From Bombyx mori (Eukaryota > Arthropoda > Insecta > Lepidoptera > Bombycidae), in NCBI RefSeq assembly GCF_030269925.1, contig NC_085130.1, positions 6,026,501 through 6,090,500 on the forward strand: DNA of 64,000 bases. Reading direction: 5' to 3'. Of this stretch, positions 1 to 11,800 are shown in pieces. The stretch's first letter is position 1, and each line of letters opens with the position of its first letter. The notes beneath the pieces were generated by a model. That model saw nothing but the letters and a program-made list of their open reading frames with translations. It was not told the origin of the DNA and made no database searches. The position numbers and the translations under genes are program-made.

Positions 1-1045
1 TGCTCCGATATTTCGACTGCACGTTGTTCCTAATCGAAAAGCCCTTCAGGCTAACTTAACTCTTAAAATTACGATAGTATTAATTTATTTAATCATGTTA
101 TACTGACACATCACTATGCTAAAGGTGATCGAGTTATATCAATTGAACAAAATCAACTTTATCCCTAATAAAAATTGAAATGATTTTCCTTCGACCAAAC
201 AGCACGAGTATATTTACAAAACCTGCGCTTAGTGAATTTACAGTAACAATTAATAATATGATTTATTACACCAGGTTTCGATTACAAAAAAAATGTACAG
301 CTGCTTTTAGAGGTGGCAGATTGCAAAAGTATTATTGTCAACATTCAATATTATTTCACAATAGCTAAGCAATAAAAACAAAGTTGTAATTTCAAGCAAA
401 TACCGTAATGCTGTAATGATTTATTACAGAGTTGGCAGTGTGTAAAGAAAATAAACTAATATTTGAAGTTTACTTTTAATCATATATTATTGTTTCTTTT
501 CATCGACCCAAGGCCACAGATGGGACCCTATTGCTTAAAAATTTTGGTAAATGGAAAAGTGGTGCAAAAGAGGCGCTTACCTTTCTGTCTATTTGTCGAT
601 TGTTTTCGAGCTGTAAAGATTATAAATAGTTCGATGTTCGGGTTTTATTTGTAAACTTAAAAGGGATTTTGTAATATATTCAACAGTTTTACAAACAATA
701 CGTGAAAATGCAAATGAAAATGGCAAATTTATTTAAATAAAAAAATAAAAAACTATTTTAGAGACGGCATAAATGATGAATGAGAGATGAGATATGAACA
801 AATTAGGTATACAAGTTGAGTCTCGACTGGAATATGTATAAAACTGGAAAAAAACAAAAAGATTATGTCGAATAGTTAAGTCTATTTTCAGCAAAATAGT
901 CCGATAAAGAATAGGTCTTTCGCATCGCTCCTATTGAACCTATACAATTACTATGTTTCTTTTCTCGCTGATAATTAAGGCAAATGAGTCGTAGCATTAT
1001 TAAACAAAACGTATTATTAAAATTATAAGACCCAATGTACGTTTT
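1..1045. other. 3' flank of gene L, no gene seen
   Basis: AT-rich sequence with only short open frames (60-72 codons) lacking domain pattern or splice context. Nothing else is recognised. Confidence 0.5.
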
Positions 1046-1048
1046 AAT

Positions 1049-1121
1049 TTTATTGTGTAATTTTAAAACGAACCTTAACACTAATTTTGCAAGCTATTCG
1101 TGAATAATACAAATGTTTATT
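1049..1121 (-). terminator. Poly(A) signals of gene L
   Basis: On the minus strand an AATAAA (1121-1116) overlaps the TAA stop. A second AATAAA lies at 1054-1049, about 65 nt after the stop. The second is the more plausible cleavage signal. Confidence 0.4.
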
Positions 1122-2882
1122 CTAAGCATATGACGTCATCCTCGTCCGAACTAAACTCCATATTCACGACGGAACTATCGTCCATTTCGGTTTTATGACG
1201 TTTCACCAGGCGCATAAATTTCGCTTCCGAATAATCATGCTTCATGGTGAGGGTGTGCCTTCGGTTGTTGCTGTCCGCGTAACTGATAGCATAGTTCATT
1301 TCGATCAACTTTTCGATTGACTTGATGTCTACATCCAGATGAAGTTTGGTCTCGCTTTTCTGTTTCGAATGATGGACACCCCTAAGCTTCCATAGATGCG
1401 TGTTTAATCCTTTGATGTTTGCGTTACTTTTCTTGATTCCTTCGAATATCACGCTAGATTTGGGACTGTTTTTGTAAGTAGGCACGGAAACGTGCATCGT
1501 CATGTACGTCACGTTGTCCTGTGGCCCCCCACACATGACCAAGATCTGCGAATAGTGAAGTTTCCCAAACTGGTGGTTGAGCAACCAACGTTTCGACTCT
1601 TCGTTTTCCGGTACGATGCCCACTATGTTCGGGGATATAAAGCCGTACTTCTCGAAATCTGTGCTTCCCGTACCGCCGTGTTCCAGGTATCTGAACAAAT
1701 GATATATCACGATTTCACGGAGTTTAAACGTCTGCCCCGGGGTGAGATATCTCGTTCTGTCCAAAGTTATTTTGACCACGGACGGGCCGTTTTGGATAAC
1801 GGGCATGGGCGTGGTCCGGGCCGTTTTCATGATCAAATTGCGGTCAGTCACCGATTTCTCTTTTAATCCAGCGTCAAAGGTGTCCTTATCGACGGCGCTA
1901 GCTTTCAGGTAAACATCCACTTTTTGCAGTTCGTAGCTAAGTTTCATTTTGTATCTGGCCAACATTCGCGCGGAGGTCGGGCTTAAGTCGACGTACAATC
2001 GCGTACCTTTCACATTGACTATCTGTTTGACCAGTTTCCACTTACCTATATTGACGTCTTTCAAACGTTTGTTTTGTAATTTTAATTTTTCGAATGGCTC
2101 TAAACGAGTCTTTTTAGAATAATGACCCGGGAGCCAGATGGCGGCTCTTTCGTACCAAAGTTCCTCCATAGTGTACATCAAAACGTTTAAGTTTTTCAAT
2201 TCGCTGTAATCTATCTTGAGGAGCCATTTCTTGGTGGCCTCGTCCATAGTGAACAGCTCGTACCGGTTCACGCTTTGCAATCCTTTAAAAGTGATGTCAG
2301 GCGACCAGCCACGTGACGTTTCGGTCACCTTCATAGTCTGCCAGATCAAGAAAGACTTGATCTCGTCCGCCTCGGTATCTGTGAAAGGTTCAAAGTTCTC
2401 CTGACACAAATAAAGGTTGAACCCCAGACTAGGAGCGGTTCCGCCCAGGCTACTGTTGTAATCTGGAACTTGATTTTGGTGGTAAGGCTTCTCGCAAGGC
2501 GCGGGAACCACGTTGTGTTGATTCGCCATCATGGCCATTGCCACTTGTTGGGGAACGTTGATTTGCTGAGCTGCGACTTGAGTGGCAGCTGTTATCTGTG
2601 GATCGGGTAATTGCTGTCCAATCACTGGCGGGACCAGTGGCTGCGGGGCCAGTGGTTGCGGGACCATTGGTTGCGGGACCATTGGTTGCGGGACCATTGG
2701 TTGCGGGACCATTGGTTGCGAGACCAGCGGTTGCGGGACCATTGGTTGCGGGACCAGTGGCTGCGGCACAACGACACGCGGGACACCTACCACTGGCACG
2801 GAAACCACCTTTGGAGGTTCCACATTCAGCTGCCAATCTGGAACTACAGTAAAATTCCTTTTTTTGTGACCCACCAAAGCAT
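1117..2882 (-). other. Gene L exon 11: PQP repeat plus two DUF4780-like domains
   Basis: The last exon codes for 588 residues. After the PQP repeat, the first domain runs from about NFEPFTDTEADEIKS to KVDVYLK, with the DUF4780 landmarks KKWLL, AIWLPGH, KLQNKRL, a GKWKLV core and a TRLYVDLSPTSARML strand-helix. The second copy repeats the layout in diverged form (KRWLL, HVSVP, HLWKLRG, TKLHLDVDIKSIEKL). DUF4780 (Pfam, from memory) is a domain of unknown function in insect and nematode proteins. The duplication inside one exon is visible directly; the family assignment is by motif recognition. Confidence 0.7.
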
Positions 2883-5800
2883 CTAAGATAAAAAATTATT
2901 AATCAACTTCCGTCCGTGTCTAGCTACTAGTACTTACCGTTCGCGGCTTCGCTCATTGTAGGTGTCAATTGTTCTGGAAACAAAATCAAGTTTGAAGCCT
3001 GTAAAGTTTTCTCGTCGTGAAACGGATACAAAAATCAAAGCCAACGGAGGGATACCGATTCACGCAATTACGTGCGAAACTACAAATTCAATGTAATGAG
3101 ATGCGATTAGGCTACCTGTATTCATCTGAGGCTCCGGCGAACGGCGGGCTGCCTTCGCGGGAATATCGGTTGGTTCTGTAAGCACATAGTTTGACTGAAT
3201 TCTAACAAAATAAATCGAGAAAGAGCGGAAAGTTACTACTTATTACATAGGTCATTAAATGTCTTTGTTTTGACGAAAATATAATAAAACCCAGTCTCGT
3301 TGAATAATTGCGGACGAATAAATACAATTTCCTTTTGTTTTTAAAATTATTACGCAAATATGAGGCAGTCAGCACAGAAACGACCTTACGAAGAGTGTTC
3401 ACGCAGTGACTATCGCAATATTATTTTGTATTGCTTATACCTACATGTTAACACAGTTTCAGCCCAGCTGGTGTTAATAGGTTACCGGAGCCCATAAATA
3501 TCGACGACATAAAACCCACCCACTTTGAGCTATGAATTCTAAGTCTCAGTCCTATTGGACAACGCTGACCCATCCTTAGGACCGAAGCACTTTTCGGCTT
3601 TAAAGCAGAAACGAGCAGGGCTTATATAGTGGTACCTAACCGTGGGGGAATAAAACACGCCCTATCACTACCTGCCAGTCGCAACCGCCCTACGAGAAGC
3701 TGAGGATCGGACGAGGTGGAAACAGTTCACAAGATAGGTCTCGGTCAAGTTTCAAGGACACGACCTTCAGTAATGAAGAAAGCGATGAAGAAGAACAAGA
3801 AAGATTCACTACCTACTTAGACTAGTAGGTACACATAATATTTAAATCGCTTTAGGTCAGTGGTTGGCAACCTGTGGCTTGCGACCCGCACTTGACTCTT
3901 GAGTCCTCGGCTATGGCTCTTCCGCGAAAGTTCAGTTAGTTAGTTCAGGCACTGAATATTACTTATGATCTTGCTTGGACATTTTTGAAACCAAGGATAT
4001 AAAAATATATATTAAAAAAAATTTGGGTCTTTCGATAAATTTCATTTTTTTTTACGATTGCAAGATTAGTAATGGCCCGGAGGCCTTTCTAGTTTCACCA
4101 GGGCAGGTGGGCGAGCAAGGGCTCAACCAGGAGGGGTGGAATTTGCTAACAACTACCCGAGAGCCTCCAAAGGAAACATAACAACTCAAAAGTAGCTGCT
4201 TCACGAATGAATCGACTACCGGATCGAAATCGCGACCCGCTGAGAAGATCCGGCGAGAAACTCCGCGGGTTGATGCATGGATTAGCTTGCACGACGATTG
4301 ATACTGATGGATCCGTAAGGACGTGATTCAATTGTTTGTTATCTGTATTTGGGTCTTTTGGTTGACAAAGTTGCCGGACCACTGGTTTAAGTAAACAACG
4401 TATTTTAAGATCATTAGTCCTTTTTGTGATGTTTACGATGTTTCCGTCAGTTATTTTAAAAATCTAAACTTTTTGACTGTGTTCTAAGATACTCAGAAAG
4501 TCACTGTAGTTAATAAAATCGCGTTGTGTAAAGTATTTTATTGTTTAAGATGATTTTAAATACTTTACAGTTTCTTTTGTTAGTTCAAATATAAAACTAC
4601 ATTTAAACAATGCGAGATTAAAACATAAAAGTGATTTTAATTAACCAATCAATTCTCTTAAGATTGGCCACTTTTGCGCTGACGGTCTCATACATACAAC
4701 ATTGAAATTGTTTTTTTTTCATTTACAACAAAGGACATTTCACGAGATTCTGTTTATTTTTCGCCGAAACCGAGTAATAATAATAATAATAATAATAAAA
4801 CGGAAAAAAAAAAAAAATTATCCGATCCTTACCTGGCGCTGATCTCTTTAAGCATCTCATCTCGATGGACAGCTTCGACAGTACGTTTTCAATCATGACC
4901 TCCTCATCTTTGTCGCCGAATTTAGCCTTGTATTTTATCATTATCTCTATGTAAGAGATGTCTCGATCACCGAACATGTCTATGAAGAGCTGCCCGAGTT
5001 CGTTCTTGAGTTCTTCTATCACACGTATCCTCTCTTCATCGCCGCATTCGGCTAAATACTGGTGCTTCTTCAGTATTGTACTGACTATTGCTTCGACCGC
5101 TTTGTCGCGTTTTGGATTCATCATTGGATCATTCATCCTGTCGATGTCCCATTCGGGTTCTGCTGGAGGTCTCGCACATAGTTGGGTCTGGCTGTTTGGC
5201 CGATTGGCTTCGTGATCGCGAGAATTCTGGTGATCGATACTTCTTAAGCCTGGAACTGAACTCAAATCGCGGTTCTTCTTGTACGCGTCACCGAAATCGT
5301 TACGATGTTCATCGCGTCCTTTTGACCAGCGCGGACCTTCCTGCATCTCGGACGATGGCCGTTGCATCCGCTGGAATTGGAAACTCTCCTTTGAACTCCT
5401 GGTGCTGCTATTCGGCTCGCGGTAATCGTTCGTCTGAGGGTCCACGTTCGAACGAAACGAGCCGGGTGGTGGATGTTGGATCCCTTCATAAAAGTCACTC
5501 CGACCTCCTAAACTATTTTCGAAACGTTGCACGTTGCCAGCGCCAGATTGTCTCTTGGCGACGGTTTCTTGAAATGGGTCTGGTCTCCAGCCGGGGTTAC
5601 GAGCATTGTCAGCTTGCACGTTGTGTGTCTCGCCCCAGACGGGTTGGCCGATACTAGAACCTCGGCGAACGGGCGATCTCGGCGATCGCATGTGAACGGG
5701 TGGAGGCAAATTTACGTTGTCTCCCAATTTCGGGTCGAAAACACGTTTCGTCTCTTGTTGCCACGATGTTTTTTGAACTGGTCCCCATGCCGGCTGTGAA

Positions 5801-8800
5801 GCGTTTCCTTTATGACTTGACGGATAGCCACCTGAGTACATAGGTTGGATTGTTTCCTGCAAATTTAAAATCTATTTTTGCAAACACGGACAAATGATAT
5901 ACATAAATAACTTAATCCATACAAGAGATTAAAAAAATTACGTAGGTATCCATTAAATTTTTTTATCGATTATTTTGTTTTATTAACAACTTCGAATTGT
6001 TCTAACGCAAACAACTGCCCCGAACAAGTAAAATACATCGTGACTTCTGTCAGGTCTTCTTTCAGAATCTTTTGTACGAAAGCTCTGAAAGTTTACACTC
6101 TCACCCTAGCTAATTATTTTTCGTGCAATTATCACCAATCAATTTTGCAAATATTGTGTAACCTTTTTATTACTAGCACTTTTATATGCATTAAGACCAC
6201 ACTTAGTAGAATTTCTCGAGCTTGATATTGGTAATTCCATGTTGTTCTGTTGGAGTCGACTGAAATTCTTCAATAAAGTTTACTTTCATGGCTTCATGGT
6301 ATACAATACAGTGGTTTGTTAGCACTGATCCTGGGATATGTGGCGCTTATATCGAACATTTCAAATGCTTGCCTTTCGAACTATGGACTCATGCGATTCC
6401 AATAGTGGTAGATGCCTAAAAAAGCAGCTGCCCTTGTACTGTCAGACCTCCACAAAGGTGGCGCTCGGGTATTTATTAGCAAACCTTCCCATTCCGGCAG
6501 AGGTAAGGTCTTTGAACCAACCACGATCTCAAAATAGTTCAAATAGTTAGCAATCCGTTGTGCCACATTCTTCTATTTTGATTAGTTCAGTTTGTCAGTA
6601 AAATTCGAAAAGTATATTTCTGCACTGCAGTTGAGGAGATGATAAATGACGCCTTGTCTTATCACGTCTTCTTATTTGTTTTGAAGGTTCTTAAAACGAT
6701 TACGTTACATCCCGAGCTATTTTCCCGTTAGGTTTGGGCTCGGACACCAATGCAAATTAATTCGATACTGGTATTATGGACTAGAGCAGGGGTTTTTAGC
6801 GCCCCCATTTTTTCAGCTACTTAAACACCACTGTAGCGAGAGCTCAGTCGGTGCCTAAGGGTCTTTCTAAATAAAATTACGAGACGACTCCCAGGCCTCT
6901 ACACAACGCTCCCTGTTTTTTTTTGGGGTTTTTACCGCCCCCCTTAAGGCCTGCAGCGCCCACGAGGGGGCGTTATCACCCACTTTGGGAAAGGCTGGAC
7001 TAGAGCGCAGCTGATAACCGAACTCTACACTTTATGCGTGAGCGTCCATGCACCATTAATCACATACCGGATCTTCTCAGTGGGTCGCGACTCCGATCCA
7101 GTGGTAATTCTGCGAAGCACTACTCTTGCTAGGACCCGCTTGCTCGTGTTAGCAAACTCTCTCAGGTTGAAACCGAGTGCTCTACCTACCGGTTTGCGAG
7201 TAGTTGAAATAGCCCCTTAGGCTACCAACGATTAGGTAGAGATAAGTGACATATGATCGCAAATGGATGATATTTTACCATTTAACGATGCTCCGATTGA
7301 TATTTCACTCATGTTATCACGTTTGAGCAATAACTTTCGAAGACTTAAAGCCAAATCCGTGATGGAAGGAACTGCCATGAAGAGGTCCACATATCGTTTC
7401 GTTTATCATGCCCTTATTCCTTTGCGTGGAGGTTTGCTTCACAAACTGCATTTTTTTATTGTTTCCAAAACAAGATTTCTTCTTTGGCTCAAATAAATAA
7501 CGCGACAAACTTCAGCAAAATGCTATTTTATCCCAGGTAACCTAAACAAAGTTCCTGAGCGGGAGTCTGCTTGGAGACTGTATGAAGGTCGTTGATTGTT
7601 CGTCATAGCTTAGAGTTTCGATCTTTTTTATGTATTGAAGCAATGTTTAAAGTCTTTTTTCCTGTTTATGTAATTTGTTGTTTACATAAAAACCCGACGA
7701 AAACTTCTAAGTGATCAAAGAAACAACACATACGATAATTTCACACTAGGCACCATTAATTTTAGAGCAATATTCTAAACGAAACAGTGATGCCAGTTGA
7801 TCCGTTACCAAAGCATTGGAAAATGCTTAGTTGAAAAACATCCGTCTAAATTTCCGACAATTGTGGGACAATACCCGTGGATTTCACCAGAACCAATTGA
7901 TCCATTATTATTTTCCCAACTCGACAGGAATACTCATGCGACTTCGCAATCTCGCGTAGCTGTATAAGTCGCTTTGTTCTATATCCGTGAGCCCCTGGGC
8001 CATTCCCGAGAACGGTTGAGGTTAGAAATGAACCGGTCTTAAAACTAAATATCACAACATGAACAAAAGTCGTATCAATTATAGTCAGAAGTGGAATGAG
8101 ACGAGGATAGTATAGATATATACGACAAAGGGAAGATCTTCCACCGAGCGGGTGATATTGTTCGGTAGGTCCAAATGTTGTTGTTCGGAACTTGTATCTG
8201 TGTAAACTTATCCTGGAAACGTCGTGTTGTATGATGGCTACCGCCACAGATAGAGCATTATAAAGTATATTTATACGAATTTCAGATTCGCAATGGGCCT
8301 TTATCGTGCAAAGTATTTAAGCCAACTCCCCCACTCATTCGTTCCAGACCGGTTTTTTTTTGTGGGTAGATAAAGACGACCCACAACATGCCTTACAGAG
8401 ACCTATTATAGATTTTTATACCGGACTTTTTAGAAAGGGGTATTCAATAACAATATTATTATGATATCGTTGAAAATTATTAATTTAAAAACAAAAACGC
8501 ATAAGTTTGTTAAGTGTTATCGTGCATGTCAAAAATCAATCTACGGACTTACTTGCGACTGGATGTGCTGTGGTCGTGCTTGACTTGACGCCGGATTGTT
8601 CTCCATATATTGTTCGTATGGGTTATTCGTACGAACGAATGGAGGAAACCTGTTTAATATTTTCTAGGATTACTTACGGGTCAGTATTTTAAAATTCTTA
8701 TAGCTGCTTTCAGACTACACTATACTATATTGCTACATTGCAAGAACGGATCGCGGCAGCTTGGAGAAGCTAATGGTGACTGGCAACTGGTGAACGGAAG

Positions 8801-11800
8801 AAGACCACGAGGTAGAGGCCCGACACGTTGGACTGACCAGATCCGCACTACCCTTGACACCACAGTTCACGATGCTCTCTATACTCGGCGGCAGATAGAG
8901 GCAAATGGCGTGGAATGGTCCGTAATAAACTCTTGATGCGAGGAGGTGGTCACGATCCTCAGTATTGAGGAAACCGAAGCAAGAAGAAGAAGAAATACTA
9001 TATTGCCATATATACACGCGTGCAAAAGTTTGGAATCATTTACTTGAAATTGGTTCCGCGCGATCTTGGTTACTAAATAAATTTTTAATTATCATAAAAA
9101 TTAAATAATTTTAAGCTGTCTACTTTAAATTGACACCAAATTCATTTAAATCGAGCCAGTAGTTAAGGAGCTATCCCTGATTAAGTGAAGGAGGTAGGAA
9201 AACAAGGAAATATGGAAAAATAATGAATGAACAAAACAACAAAAATTAATAAGTAAAAGAAATTATTTAGCCTTAAAATTAAGTATCAGTACTTTGTGTT
9301 CCCTTCCCTCGCCCTAATAACTGCTCGAAGACGATTCTTCATAGACATGATCAGTTTCTGAATTGATTCTTGTGGGATACCTTCCCACTCGTAAATCAAC
9401 GCCGATTTCAGCTCATTCAGACATGAAGGAGCAGGAGTTCTGGAACGAAACTTCCTCTTCGGTTCATTCCATACGTGCTCAATGGGATTCAAGTCAGGAC
9501 TGAGCGCTGGCCAGTCCAATGTGGCGATACCGACTTCTTCGAAGTATACAGTTGTTACACGCGCAGTGTGACAACGAGCGTTATCGTTCATAAGGAAGAA
9601 GTGATCACCGATATATCCAGCATAGGTAAGGACATGTTCTAGCAGAATATTGGAAATGTACCAGTCCGAAGTTAGACCGCTTCCTCGTCCCCCGACAGGC
9701 ATGAAAACAAGCTCGGTTTTACCATCGAAGGAAATGCCTGCCCACATCATATAAGAGCCGCCCCCATAAGCCACTGTTTCAGCGAAACAGCACTGCGCAA
9801 ATCGCTCTCCAGGCCGCCTGTAGACCCGACCTCTTCGGTCGCTACCGTGCAAACACATCCTGCTCTCGTCGGAGAACAGGACTTGCCTCTATTGCTCAAC
9901 CTCCCAATCAAGATGGGTGCGAGCAAATTGAAGAAGTGCTTGTCGGTGAGCTACCGTGAGTTTCGAGCCTGTGGGAGGCCTTTTTGGAGTCAGATTCGCT
10001 AGCTTGAGTCGTCGACAAAGTGTCCACTCGCTGGCTGCTACCCCACGAATATCTCGGAGCTCCTGTTGGACGTCGACGCCATGTAAATGCCGATTTCGGA
10101 GAGAGGTTGGCACGATAAAACGGTCATCCCTCTCCGATGTGCACCGGCGCGGTCCAGATCTTAGTCTCGGGATAAAGCCACCAGTCTCCTGAAAGCGCTT
10201 GTAAGCTTTCGAAACACAGGACTGGCTTATGTGTAGCCGACGAGCGACAACCCGCTGGCTGAGCCTTTCTTGCAATAGGTCTACGATTTGTGCTGCTTCG
10301 GTAGGTGTTGTATCCATGGCCGTACAAGGTAAAGGATCAAAATTAGCGGAGATGTGTACCGGTCAATGTGTGAAAGTCAACTGATAAAGAAAATCCGATA
10401 ACAGGTGCTTTTATAGGGGTCAATAAGTCGCAACTCGCGACGTATCAAGCAATTGAAACAAATCTTTTTCATTATTTATTCACTTAATCCAGGATAGCTT
10501 CTTAAATACTGGCTTGATTTTAATGAATTTAGTATCAATTTAAAGTTAAGAATTGAACCTTTAAAACGATGTCATTTTTATGATTATTAAAATTTAGTAC
10601 ACGAGATCGCGCGGACCTAATTTCAAGTAAGTGATTCCAAACTTTTGCTCGCGAGTGTAGTATAGCAGCCTATACTTAGCTAATATAGTACAGCACAGTG
10701 TAAACGTGTAATCAGTAACATTGTTTTAGATATGTGCTACTTCTCAGTTAGCGCGCTCATGAAATTTCGTGGACAATAAGATGTAATTTCAATTCATGTG
10801 ATGCGTAGAGAGAAGATGCATCTGTTTAGAAGATGTATTGAAATGGTATGCAAGGTAGAGGGGGGAAGAGATCGACCGAAGAAGACATGAATGGGGTGTG
10901 TGAATGACAATATGAGAGAGAGACAAGAGTGAGTGTTGAGATGACGGCTGATAGAAGAGAATTAAACAGAAAAATTCGCTCTGCCGACCGCACCTGGTGG
11001 GATAAGGTGGAGAAGAAGATTAAGATGTAATTTCAATTGTATGAAAAAAATGATACAACCGGCCTAAAATGACGATGTATTGGGATTGGGACGTGGCGAC
11101 CCCGGAGTGGCACCGCTAACGTGAAGTAGAGTTCTGACGCTGTCTTCATATACTTAATAGGTTCTAATTATTATTTCTGGAGGGATTCTGCTTGTGTCGC
11201 ATGACTAAATGTCACATTGTCATATTGACCATATCGTACTTTTGTAAAGTTGACCCAACTTATTACCTTACGTACTAACCTTACCTATTATTATTATTAA
11301 TTACCTTACCTACCTTATTACGAAAGGACAGTTTACTTCGATTCCAGATCGTGGATTATGATGTACATAGCACTGACAAAGATAGTATATTTTTATTTAT
11401 ACACGATAAAATAATAACATGATCAACACACCTTACGTTTTTGTTGTCTACGTTCGTGTACCCTGGCTGGGTTGGTCCCGGAGGCTGCATCACATGGGGA
11501 CCACTCATAGATTTCTCACCTACACGTTAATATTATTTAGCTATTAATTGGATTTCAAAGTCACAATTATGATTTCCCGTCTGCGCGGAATAGACCCTTA
11601 GGGCGACAGCGAGTAGGTAGGGGGAGAAAACACAATTGCAAGTGGATATTATAGTCAATCAAGGCAATCGGGCTTACGAATTACTTGGAGAACAGTAGTT
11701 GCCAATGAATGTATGCTCTTTCACGCTTCAATGTCCTCAAAACTGAGGGTCGTAATTAACACTATCACTTATTCTAGCTGAGATTAACGATTCTCGTTGA

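Noticed and set aside
2582..2886. Three overlapping plus-strand frames with GCGTIG / GPLVA / RDHWL repeats
   Set aside because: They are antisense readings of the PQP repeat in gene L exon 11, which has splice and phase support.
4772..4815. Continuation of L exon 8 into a poly-Y / poly-F tail
   Set aside because: It is a TAA microsatellite and A-run after the GTAAGG donor at 4832; the spliced exon 9 keeps the frame.
7846..8247. 133-codon minus-strand frame
   Set aside because: No domain pattern, no fitting splice sites, and it lies in an L intron between exons that join in phase.
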